Source of the DNA: Agarophyton chilense
Taxonomy: Eukaryota > Rhodophyta > Florideophyceae > Gracilariales > Gracilariaceae
DNA length: 64,000 nucleotides
Direction: 5' to 3'
Assembly: GCA_030374765.1 (NCBI GenBank)
Contig: JARGXX010000138.1
Location: 248,001 to 312,000, forward strand
Each line of letters opens with the position of its first letter. Position 1 is the stretch's first letter. Position numbers and translations under genes: made by a program. Below are positions 54,382 through 64,000 of the stretch, in pieces. The notes below the pieces were generated by a model, which was not told the origin of the DNA, searched no databases, and saw only the letters and a list, made by a program, of their open reading frames with translations.

Positions 54382-54829
54382 AGCTGATGGGCCTTCGTAG
54401 AAAAACTTAAGGGAGGTTATCGCAGACCTTGTGAGGTGAAACGGGCTTTAAGAGCAATAGAGAGGCAGCGGGAAGTTTTTTTGCCGTTTTTCTACTCTGG
54501 CTTGGAGTCGGGTCTTGTCATGTGGCCCTTCTTTGATTCCCAGCGCGGTGCTTGTTTGCGCGAAAGCTACTTGTCGTTCGTCTGCATCGCAGCTGCGGCT
54601 TTTGTGGATTGGACCGCATATTTCTTCAACTATTGGAATAGGTACAGACTCGTCAAACGCCCGGATCCTGAGACCTCCAGGAGATGTTCGTAGTTTACAC
54701 AGTGGGAGGAGCGGCTGAGAGCAGGATTCGCCTGGAAATCTTGTTCGACGTTCAAGATGCAGAACAGACGTCTGAGGGCAATCTCCATCCACAAATTGTC
54801 GGAGAGGGCCTGATATACGTGTCACAAAG

Positions 54830-55495
54830 TGAGCGCATGTTATGAAGAGGAAAAGGAAAAGAAAGAAAAACACGAGAAGGAAATGAAAGTAAAAGAAGAA
54901 AAACAAAGGAAGGTAGTCAGCGATAATAATAATTTACTTTGGTCGTCGGCGACCGTCATTGACAACTAAAACTACCTTGCAGGCAGTTCCGCCGCCGGTG
55001 CTGACCCTCGGCGGGGCACCCACGTCTCACAGCTTGTCACTGTGAGACGAGGAGTGGAACGCAAAAACAATTTCAAACATAAAACATAACAAATAAAAAC
55101 TCAAAAAATCATCTAAAGTGGTGTGCCAGTGCCAACCGCCCCGCCTAGCCCAGATTCGGCTGTTACGGACACACCCCGTATACAGCCCACATTCGCACAT
55201 TCTCTCCAACTGCATAGCCTGTGCTCATTCAGGGCTCTCGTCCAATCAGATCGCTCCACTTGGGCCGAAGCCCCAACACGCCCCATTACAACCACACCAC
55301 TTGTCCATACCACGTTGCACGAGAGCATTTGCAGTAGCCAATTAGATGGCCGTTTCACGTTGAGATTGAGATGAGGTCCATACGCGTTTTTCGGCGAAGG
55401 GTGCCCAAAAGTGCCCATGCTTAAATCCACTTTTTGTTTTCCACTATTTCCAACACTCCAAAGGGCTTGGGGGCACAATCGACCAAACTTCAACA
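54830..55495 (-). repeat. Copia family 2 LTR (LTR2, left copy)
   Basis: 666 bp. On the minus strand it runs TGTTGAAGTTTGG...GCGCTCA. Matches copies at 59686 and 62539, about 90% by eye. It is attached to Copia family 2 coding on its right side, so it is that element's 3' LTR. Confidence 0.8.
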
Positions 55496-56089
55496 TAGTT
55501 GAGCCAGAAACATGCACAAGCACAACGAGAGGTACAGAAAAATGCGAACCAGTGTGAACGACACCACTCGGGCATATGTTTCCAAGTAGTCCTCACCGTA
55601 TGTTTGGTGGTTTCCGCCAACCACCACACGAGCCTTGAAACGTTCAACTGATGCATTGGCATTGCGCTTCACCTTTAGAATGACATGCGTGGGCAGTGGC
55701 TGCGAGGCAAGGGATTCGTCTGATGTCCAGGTATCCTTGGACTCCAATGATTCAAACTCGGCGTCAATGGCTCCTTGCCACATATCACCCTCCTCCGGAG
55801 TGGCTGAAATGGCTTCCTTGAGTGTTTGTTCATCGCTGGTAGTGATTTTGATGTTCGTAGTGCACTGCGCAAATCCAGCCATGGATCACTTGGGCTGTTC
55901 ACGACGAGTAAAACGCGGGTACCGAGGTTTCTGAGCAGGTGTGTAGAATGTGTCAGGATCGTGTGAGGACCCTCCATCATCACTCTCGGCACCGTCCACA
56001 TCGTTTTTGTCACCATCAGAGTCGGAGTCGGACTGCACCAACAGCGGTAAGGGGTCTTGTTGCTCGTTTGCCTGGTCTTCGAAGTCCAC
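55496..56089 (-). pseudogene. Copia family 2 pol fragment (left arm)
   Basis: An acidic linker (SDSDSDGDKNDVDGAESDD), then the start of the RT domain with MWQGAIDAEFESLE, THVILKVKRNA and GGNHQTYGEDYLETYA. Sequence is missing from just before RT motif A to the 3' end of pol, where it joins a short tail at LTR2. So the left arm has an internal deletion as well as stops. Confidence 0.7.
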
Positions 56090-56639
56090 TGATGGAGGTA
56101 GATGGAAGGTTGAGGGTTGAAAGGGAAGGTCGCCAGCCCTGGCTAGAATTTATTTGGAGGTGGTCGATCTTTGACTTATATACTACTCAACTCTGACAGC
56201 CATCTAAAATCCAGCTCACGTAAACCCTAGACTACAATCCGGGGACGTTCAATACTACCAATCAGATTCAAATATGACATTAATCCGTAACCCGAATTCA
56301 CGTCAACATACTACAGCAAGGTACAACAGTACTCAACACACCATTACACTGACGTGTGCACAAATTCAATGTGCCAGCACATATTAAGTGTAATCCGCCT
56401 CCATGCACGATCCTGTTCCAACAAAGCACTGCATGCCTTCTGTAATACACAAGACAGCATGTCTGTTATTCCAGAACATTCCATACAGCATGTACTATGT
56501 GTTCAACATAAGGTCTCCAAAGCGTGGACACTTTGCACAGGAGTACAACTAGTGCATGTGGACAGGGGTATAAGGCAGACTCTTACTACCTTTCCAACAA
56601 TTACAGTGACAGCACTAATCACTCATCCGATATCCAACA
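56090..56639 (-). repeat. Copia family 1 LTR (LTR1 copy B), 3' LTR
   Basis: 550 bp. On the minus strand it reads TGTTGGATATCGG...CTACCTCCATCA. A polypurine tract (CAGAGGGGGTG on the minus strand) lies directly before it, and Copia family 1 pol ends 20 bp away. Confidence 0.83.
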
Positions 56640-59547
56640 CACCCCCTCTGTCACTTACTTCAAGCATTTAGAAATACCAACCCAATTTCACCGCGGAACT
56701 TCTGAAGCTTCACAGGACCGAGTGGTTTTGTCAACATATCGGAAAGCATGTCACCTGTGGAGAAATACTGCAACTGCACAGCCTTTTCGCGCAATGCCTC
56801 TCTGTTGAAGTGAAAGCGAATATTGATATGCTTAGTACGCTTATTCAAGATACCGTTTTGGGCAAGGTCGATGCAGCCTTTTCCACATACACATTCGTGG
56901 GTTCAACCATTACCTTTACCGATTTTTCTACATTTAAACCACTTGCGTTCCCGATGCCACTCTATAGACGTCTCAACAATATCGCCTCCTTTGCCCCAGA
57001 ACATAGACTCACATACTCAGCTTCAGCGCTAGACAACGCAACCACTCCTTGTTGCCGAGAGCTCCAAGACACTGGCGCACCACACATCATGAACACATAT
57101 CCACTGGTTGACTTTCGCGTAGAAGGGTCACTTGCCCAGGCCGAGTCTACATATACCCATGCAGCTGAATATCTGGAGCAGAGCCATAAGTGAGTCCAAA
57201 TGAAGACGTGTCATTGAGGTAGCGCAAGACACGCTTGAAAGCCTTCCAATGACTCTCTCCAGGTTTCCCGACGTACTTTGCTAGTTTTGCCACTGCATAC
57301 GATATGTCCGGCCCAGTTCCAACAGAAAAATACATCAGACAACCGATCGCCTGGCGGTACGGGACTTCCGTCACAAGCTCGGGACGCTGAGTAATGTCAA
57401 CAGCGGAATCCATTGGAGTGTCTACTGGCTTAGACTGTAACATACCAAATCGTTCCAATACCTTGCGCGTGTAAGGAAACTGTGAGAGATAAAGCAATCT
57501 TTTGGATCGATCACGGTGAATCTCAAACCCGAGTACAATGCGGACTTCATTGAGGTCTTTCATGCGAAAACGGTTTGATAGTTCATCCTTAACACAAATC
57601 ACTGTCTTTATACTCGGACCGGCAATAAGCAAGTTTTCCACGTAAAGAGCAATGAGCACTATCCCTCCAAGTATCTTTCCGGTGTACACACACTCATCAG
57701 CGTCGTTGGGCTTCAGATTCATCTCAATGACAAGGAACGAAAACATTTTGGCGTGCCATTGCCTTGGTGCTTGTCGCAAACCGTAGATAGCTTTCTTCAA
57801 TCGACACACAAGGTTCTCACTTCCTTGCTCCATGTACACAGTCTCTTCGAGGTCTCCATTTAGAAACGCAGTCTTCACATCCATCTGGTGCAGGTGATAG
57901 TCCTCGAATGCGCTTATGGAAAGAATCATCCCGACAGACGTGAACTTAACTACAGGTGCATACGTTTCAGAAAAGTCTACATCCTCGATCTGCAGAAACC
58001 CTCTGGAAACCACACGAGCTTTGTAACGTACAGTAGGGTCACCATTTGGCCTAGCTTCATACTTCTGCATAAATACCCACCTGGAAGATATCACATTGCT
58101 ATATGCAGGCCTTGGCACCAATTCCCATGTATCATGTTCCATTAGCGACTTGAAATCACTGGCCATTGCTTTCGTCCACGCCTTTGAATCGGCACCTGAT
58201 ATTGCTTCACGATATGCAGAGGAAATGTCGTCACTAGCAGTGAGCAGAGCGGTTCCTCGCCACCAAGACGTTGGTTTCCTCCGTTCACGAGTGGAACGTC
58301 GCAATTTCTGTGTCTTTTGTTCAGGTGAAGCAACGTGTTCTACCACTGGGGACTCGGCTGTCTCAAGGTCGGGTGCTTCGTCACATGCTGTTGTTGATGT
58401 GAAGTGATCCTCTTGTGCCGGGTCAATAACTGTGGAAGAATTTTCGAGTTCATTCGATTCAGATTCAGCTGGAACTTTAACATCGACAAAATTGGAGTTG
58501 TCAAAACTGTTAAACGGGTCATCCGTGCAGTTAAGCTCTTTAAACATTACATCTCGTGACACTATTACTTTCTTCTTGTCCACATCCCACAGCTTATATA
58601 CGTGCGACCCGGCAGTGTATCCGATAAAGACAGCTTCCTCGGCGCGCTTTTCCAATTTCTTCAGCTTGTGGTCCACCACCTTACACCAGCACTTGCTTAC
58701 AAAGTCTCGCAGATTGCTCAGATCGGGCTTGCGTCCACTCCACAGCTCAAATGGTGTTACATCACTGGACAATGCTTTGTAGGTGACTCTGTTGCGAACA
58801 TACACTGCAACATTCACTGCTTCCGCCTAAAATGTATTGGGCGGGTTCTTGTGGTGAAGCATAGAGTGAGCCATGTGCATGAGTGTTTGGTTGAACCTTT
58901 TGGCGAGCCCGTTCTGGTGTGGGTTGTACGGCACAGTTCGCTGATGTTCAACGACGAGACGTTCTAATTCTGCAGAAAACTTTCGAGAAACATATTCACC
59001 ACAGTTGTCTGTGAGTAATGCAAGTAGCACATTCTCATGTGCGGTGACGGTTTTCACTTCTGTTCCCGTTTGGTTCTGCATGAATTTGAGCCACTTTATA
59101 AACATCAAAAACACCTCATCTTTGGTCTTGAGCATGTAAAGGGAGCAGTACCTGTTGTAGTCATCGATGAATGTTACAAACTAACGCGAGCCTCCCAAGG
59201 AATCTAGCTCCATTGGACCAGAAACGTCCGAGCGAACCACTTCCAAGATATTTGTTGCGCGTTCCCTCCCTTGCTTTGGAGTCGGAGCGCGCGTGGCGTT
59301 TCCTACTACACACGAGACACACAGATCCATTTTCTGTTTCAAGGTCAAATTAAGACCGGATATAACACCATTGCGAGCCATTTGTCTAATACCATCTACA
59401 TTCACATGAGCCAGTCTAGCGTGCCACAGTGATAAGTCGGACAGCAATGCGGTATCTCGATGTGTGAGCTGATCAGAAAGAATGCGGAGGTGGTACAAAC
59501 CTTTTGATGCGACGGCCCTGAGCATTGAGTTCGGGGCCCTTGTACAC
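56640..59547 (-). mobile_element. Copia family 1 element, 5'-truncated
   Basis: Minus-strand pol from the pre-integrase domain to RNase H, with LTR1 copy B as 3' LTR. Gag and protease are missing. In their place an LTR1 copy in the opposite orientation begins at 59548, so the 5' end was lost by rearrangement and not by simple truncation. Confidence 0.75.
56660..59547 (-). pseudogene. Copia family 1 pol (pre-INT, INT, RT, RNase H)
   Basis: One frame runs from 59547 to 57147 with stops at 59181 and 58827. It then has a small insertion-type frame change at about 57150, and RNase H continues to 56660. Motifs: LWHARLAHVN and CVSC (zinc region); core SDVSGPM, LLTDNCGEY and NGLAKRFNQ, the last having Lys where the catalytic Glu is usual; RT motif A MDVKTAFLNG intact, but motif C reads YVENLLIAG instead of YVDD; RNase H with VALSSAEAEY-type and MLTKPLGP ends. 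It lacks two catalytic sites and so is inactive despite long open stretches. Confidence 0.83.
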
Positions 59548-60760
59548 TGTTGAATATCGGATGAGTGATTAGTGCTGTCACTGTATTTGATGGAAAGGTA
59601 GTAATGGTCTGCCTTATACACCTGTCCACATACACTAGTTGTACTCCTGTGCAAAGTGTCCACGCTGTCGAGATCTTATGTTAAATGTTGAGTGCTTAAG
59701 TCTACAGCCACTCCGACCTCCTGGGAAGCTTGGAAAGAGTGGAAAACAAAAAGTGGATTTAAGCATGGGCACTTTCGGGCACCCTCCGCGGAAAAACGCA
59801 TATGCGCCTCATCTCAATCTCAACGTGAATCGGGCATCGGATTGGTTCCTGCAAATGCCCTCCTGCAACGTTGTATGGACAAGTATCCTGGTTCTAATGG
59901 GGCATGTTGGGGTTTCGGCCCAAGTGGAGCGATCTGTTCGGACGAGAGCGCTGAATGAGCACGGGCTATTCAGTTGGAGAGAATGTGCGAATGGGGGCTG
60001 GATATTGGATTTGACTGTAACAGCCGAATCTGGGCTGCGCGGGGCGGTTGGCATTGGCGCACCACTTTGGATGATTTTTTGAGTATTTTATAGTTATGAT
60101 TTATGTTTGAAACGGTTTTGGCGCGCAACTCCTCGTCCTACAGTGGCAAGCTGTGAGACGTGGGTGACCCGCCGACGGCCGGCACCGGCGGTGGAAGTGC
60201 GTGCAAGGTAGATATAGTTGTCAATGACGGTCGCCGACGACCGAAGTAAATTGTCAAGGCTGACTACCTTCCTTTGTTTCTCTTCTTCTCGTCTTTTCCC
60301 CTCTTCTTCCTCTTCCCTTACCTAACCTGTGCTCACGTTGTGATTGAACACATAATACAGGCTGTATGAACTGTTCTGGGAGAACAGACATGCTGTCTTG
60401 TGTATTACAGAAGGCATGCAGTGCTTTGTTGGAACAGGATCGTGCATGGAGGCGGATTACACTTAATATGTGCTGGCACATTGAATTTGTGCACACGTCA
60501 GTGTAATGGTGTGTTGAGTACTGTTGTACCTTGCTGTAGTATGTTGACGTGAATTCGGGTTACGGATTAATGTCATATTTGAATCTGATTGGTAGTATTG
60601 AACGTCCCCGGATTGTAGTCTAGGGTTTACGTGAGCTGGATTTTAGATGGCTGTCAGAGTTGAGTAGTATATAAGTCAAAGATCGACCACCTCCAAATAA
60701 ATTCTAGCCAGGGCTGGCGACCTTCCGTTTCAACCCTCAACCTTCCATCTACCTTTATCA
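59548..60760 (+). repeat. Copia family 1 LTR (LTR1 copy C), inverted and split by a solo LTR2
   Basis: The LTR1 start, TGTTGAATATCGG, is at 59548 on the plus strand, opposite to copies A and B. It is interrupted at 59685 by LTR2 and resumes at about 60336 to end CCATCTACCTTTATCA at 60760. Without the insertion its length is about 563 bp, close to copy B. Confidence 0.78.
59686..60335 (+). repeat. Solo Copia family 2 LTR (LTR2, middle copy)
   Basis: 650 bp, TGTTGAG...CTGTGCTCA, same orientation as the copy at 62539. LTR1 sequence continues on both sides, so this inserted into LTR1 and later lost its internal region. A target-site duplication is not clear. Confidence 0.72.
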
Positions 60761-62538
60761 CTCATGCAGTCGGAGTCAGACACCGGCAGCGATGAAAACG
60801 ACGCAGAGGATTCCGAAAGTGATGACGAAAGTGCTGCTGATGACCTTGATACATCTGCCAACGCTGATACGGAACCACGCTACCCGCGGCGCTCGCGCCG
60901 TCAACCTCTGAGGTGATTCATGGCAGGGTCTGCTCACTGTACATCGCAAGTCAAATTCAATACTCGTGATGAGCCCTCACTGAAGGAGGCAATGTCCGCA
61001 AGTGTGGAGGGGCGAACCATGTGGCAAGCGGCCATCGGTGAAGAGTTTTCATCATTGGAGTGGAAGCAAACTTGGAAACTTGATGACTCCCCTGCTTCAC
61101 AACTTCTACCAACTCACGTCATACTTAAGGTAAAGCGCAATGCTGATGGGTCAGTTGAAGGTTTCAAGGCTCGTGCTGTAGCCGGTGGAAACCACCAAAT
61201 ATATGGTCAGGACTACATGGAGACTTATGCCCCAGTTTTTTCGTTCTCTTTGGTTCCCATATTCTTGTATCTGACGTTATGCTTGCGCATGTATGTGGTG
61301 CAAGTGGACGTGAAAACTGCGTTTCTCAATGGCGAACTTGAGAAAGATGTGTGGATCATGTCACCTCGAGGTATACCTGGCGTGACTTCACGATGCTTCA
61401 AATTGCTCAAGGCAATCTATGGGCTGAAGCAAGCGCACTTGGCATGGCACAGCAAACTCTGCGAGGACATGAAACGCATATGTTTTGAAGAGTTACCGAG
61501 TGCACCTTGCGTGTTTTGCCGCCAAAATGAGAGCAATGACGATGCGTTCGTGTTGGTTTATGTGGATGATTTGCTAATATTCACAACTTTTTCCATGGAA
61601 CGTGATGCGATTTTTGAGGTGCTGAAGTCGTTTTTCGAGCTGCGTGTGGCCGACGAAGTGAACTTGTACCTCGGCGTTGAATTCGAACGGAGTTTAGATT
61701 CAGATAGTCGACCTGTGTCGCTGTATCTTGGTCAATCACTGTACACGGAAAGCGTGTTGCGCCGTTTCGGGTTTCAGCGATCCTAGCCGGCATACAGCCC
61801 TATAGTAGAATCATTTTTTACCGGGTGGACATCTGAGGAAGACAAATCCATCCAGGATACTCAGCTGTACCAGCAGATCATTGAATCGCTTTTGTACTTG
61901 GAACTGAGAACTCGGTTGGATATACTAGCACCCGTCCTAATCTTGGCTCGTTTCCAGAAATCGCCCCCGGACTACCATTTCAGGGCGGCAAAGCGGGTTC
62001 TTCGTTACCTTCGCGGTACAACTAGACATGGTGCGCACTATCACTCTGGCACGGTGAAACTGGAGGCGCACGTTGACTCCGACTACGCTGCGGACATGAG
62101 TGATTGCAAGTCAATGTCTGGTTTCTTAGTGAAGCTTGGCAACCCGACATGTATGTGGGGCGCAAGGAGACAGGCTTCGGTGGCGTTGTCTACTGGCGAG
62201 GCAGAGTATTATGCTTTGACGCTTGCGTGCCAGGAGGTTATTTAGTTGAAGCGTGTGCTTAAGGAGATTGGATGGAAAGTGCAAGGTGCTGTGCCCATTC
62301 GTTCGGACAAACAATGCGCCATTGACTGGGCAACTGGTGAACTCTGTCTGTCGGGTCGCGCTAAGCACATTGAAGTTAAGTTGCACTTCGTTAGGGATCT
62401 TGTCGAGGATACTCACATCAATGTGACGTACATTCCAAGTAAAGACAATGATGCGGACTTCTTGACTAAACCACTTGGCCCAGGTCTTCACAACCATAAT
62501 GTGGACCGTGTTGAACTGGAGGAGCAGTCGAGGAGGAG
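60761..62538 (+). pseudogene. Copia family 2 pol 3' half (RT and RNase H, right arm)
   Basis: Begins with an acidic linker (SESDTGSDENDAEDSESD). One frame from 60920 runs to the LTR with in-frame TAG stops at 61784 and 62243. RT motif A VDVKTAFLNG and motif C YVDDLLIF are intact, followed by KAIYGLKQA and LGVEFERS. RNase H shows HVDSDYAAD, STGEAEYYAL, RSDKQCAIDW and FLTKPLGPG. Both stops replace codons that are Lys/Gln and Trp in relatives. Gag, protease and integrase are absent because LTR1 copy C lies directly upstream. Confidence 0.83.
62519..62538 (+). other. Polypurine tract of Copia family 2
   Basis: GGAGGAGCAGTCGAGGAGGAG-type purine-rich sequence immediately before the LTR2 start at 62539. 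Confidence 0.6.
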
Positions 62539-63207
62539 TGTTGAAGTTCGGTCGATTGTACCCATAAACCCTTTGGAGTGTTGGAAATAGTGGAAAACAA
62601 AAAGTGGATTTAAGCATGGGCGCTTTTGGGCACCCTCCGCGGAAAAACGCATATGCGCCTCATCTCAATCTCAACGTGAATCGGGCATCGGATTGGCTCC
62701 TGCAAATGCCCTCCTGAAACGTGGTATGGACAAGTATCCTGGTTCTAATGGGGCATGTTGGGGTTTCGGCCCAAGTGGAGCGATCTGTTTGGACGAGAGC
62801 GCTGAATGAGCACGGGCTATGCAGTTGGAGAGAATGTGCGAATGTGGGCTGTATACGGGGTGTGGCCGTAACAGCCGAATCTGGGCTAGGCGGGGCGGTT
62901 GGCACTGGCACACCACTTTAGATGATTTTTTGAGTTTTTATTTGTTATGCTTTATGTTTGAAATTTTTTTGGCGCGCAACTCCTCGTCGAACAGTGGAAA
63001 GCTGTAAGACGTGGGTGACTCGCCGACGGTCAGCACCGGCGGCGGAACTGCGTGCAAGGTAGATATAGTTGTCAATGACGGTCGCCGACGACCGAAGTAA
63101 AATTGTCAAGGGTGACTGACTACCTTCACTTGTTTTTCTTGTTTTACTTTTCTCTTCTTCTCGTATATTCCCCTTCTTTTCGTTTTCCTTTACCTAACCT
63201 GCGCTCA
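62539..63207 (+). repeat. Copia family 2 3' LTR (LTR2, right copy)
   Basis: 669 bp, TGTTGAAGTTCGG...TGCGCTCA. Near its end GGTCG-CCGA-CGACC forms a hairpin that is also present in the middle copy and nearly so in the left copy. Confidence 0.82.
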
Positions 63208-64000
63208 AAATTTGAGATCGAGCCACTCTGACCAGAAATCTGCGACAATGGCAGGTCCATTTGACTGTATCATCTTCAACATCCGTACCATTTCCACGAT
63301 GCGGACGTGTATAGTTGATCATTAGCGGTAGCAATGAGATGGAGAACGAAGTAGTACAAGAAGTTGAACCAACACATACAAAGTGGCATACAGCAAGGGA
63401 GAAAAGAAAACCGTGAACAGTGATGAAAGGGGACGAGTGTGACGTATTAAGGAAGTTGGTTGAACGGAGTTCGAATAAAACGGGTTGTCACTGGAAGCGC
63501 CGAACGTGGTAGTTGCCTCTGACGAGGAATGCAGCGTGAGAACTAATCCTATTACGCAATTAGAGAGAAAAAAGGGACGAAGCGCGGACGTGGACACTTC
63601 AACGGCAAGGACTCATGCACCTCTATGTAACCCTAACACCGACACTGGACTCCGAAACGACAATATTAACACTAAAAAAGCGGTATCCAAGAAGCATTCG
63701 TCTCAATTATCCCCCCCTCCATTGTGGACGCAGACGTCAAACGAGCTGACAGGAGCACAACCATCGATCTTGAGGGCCACAAAATCCGACACTGACTCGG
63801 GCTCCACGTGCATCGTGAAGATCCTACAGCCATCCAATCGCCCACGTCCACTGAACCAGAACGGCCTGAAGCAAATAAAGGACCAGATACCTCTTCACAC
63901 CAACCAACATCAGCATTAGACAAGGCATCCAGATGAAAAGGAATGCCCTCGATCGCGGGAAACGTAAAAACTGATCTGTAATAATAGTGGACACCACACG
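63208..64000. other. Right edge, no recognised gene
   Basis: A 144-codon open frame (63485-63919) has no ATG near its start and a polar low-complexity composition, so it is not called. The opposite strand has nothing recognisable. Confidence 0.4.

Larger units (their letters stand above)
51269..54829 (-). mobile_element. DIRS-like retroelement with tyrosine recombinase
   Basis: In minus-strand order: a basic N-terminal region (54829-54400), RT (54381-53183), RNase H (53087-52392) and a tyrosine-recombinase-like ORF (52003-51269). RT-RNase H followed by a recombinase in place of an integrase is the DIRS plan. Frames change between domains and several catalytic motifs are damaged. The left part of the element ends in the hairpin repeat. 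The right end is cut by a Copia family 2 LTR at 54830. Confidence 0.65.

Noticed and set aside
63485-63919. 144-codon ORF at the right edge
   Set aside because: It opens at a TTG, has no internal ATG near the start and has low-complexity polar composition.

Overview
The window is eukaryotic nuclear DNA with few host genes and many decayed mobile elements. Evidence: retroelements of several orders (Copia-order, Gypsy with a chromodomain, DIRS-like with tyrosine recombinase), eukaryote-type DNA transposons (pogo/DDE_1, KDZ/Plavaka-like), membrane and secreted protein genes that are intronless or have one short GT-AG intron, a TATA box and AATAAA-type poly(A) signals. Intron-poor genes lying between blocks of LTR elements would fit a florideophyte red alga such as Chondrus. 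An oomycete cannot be excluded from sequence alone, so this is inference.

Layout: 0.3-1.7 kb, pogo-like transposase remnant. 1.7-8.6 kb, a Copia-type element with matched 356-bp LTRs that carries an intact antisense 288-codon ORF looking like a cysteine peptidase. 10.8-13.6 kb, decayed DIRS-like retroelement (minus strand). 14.75-17.04 kb, a non-autonomous LTR element reduced to gag and a protease stub. 18.4-24.9 kb, a chromodomain Gypsy element with a roughly 0.9-kb insertion of unusual hairpin repeats. 26.0-31.8 kb, a KDZ/Plavaka-like DNA transposon with a second, opposing, broken gene and a strong strand asymmetry. 32.1-37.0 kb, a broken Ser/Thr-rich repetitive membrane-protein gene interrupted by a solo LTR and bounded by two inverted copies of a 447-bp repeat that contains tRNA-like A and B boxes. 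37.0-39.6 kb, a gag-protease-integrase remnant. 40.2-50 kb is the host-gene island: a 676-residue type II membrane protein with three 130-residue repeats, a 555-residue multipass membrane protein, and a small spliced secreted protein. 51.1-54.8 kb, a DIRS-like element. 54.8-63.2 kb, an inverted, nested complex of two Copia families.

The host genes that look functional (40.7, 45.7 and 49.4 kb) all encode membrane or secreted proteins of no family I recognise. Nearly everything else is transposon sequence at different ages. LTR pairs differ by about 6-13% by eye, reading frames carry stops, and several catalytic acidic residues are replaced, often by changes that would be C-to-T or G-to-A transitions. 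The antisense peptidase-like ORF inside the Copia element, and the tRNA-like-box repeat pair around the surface-protein gene, are the two structures that standard element descriptions explain least. All identities and boundaries are read by eye; no search was run.
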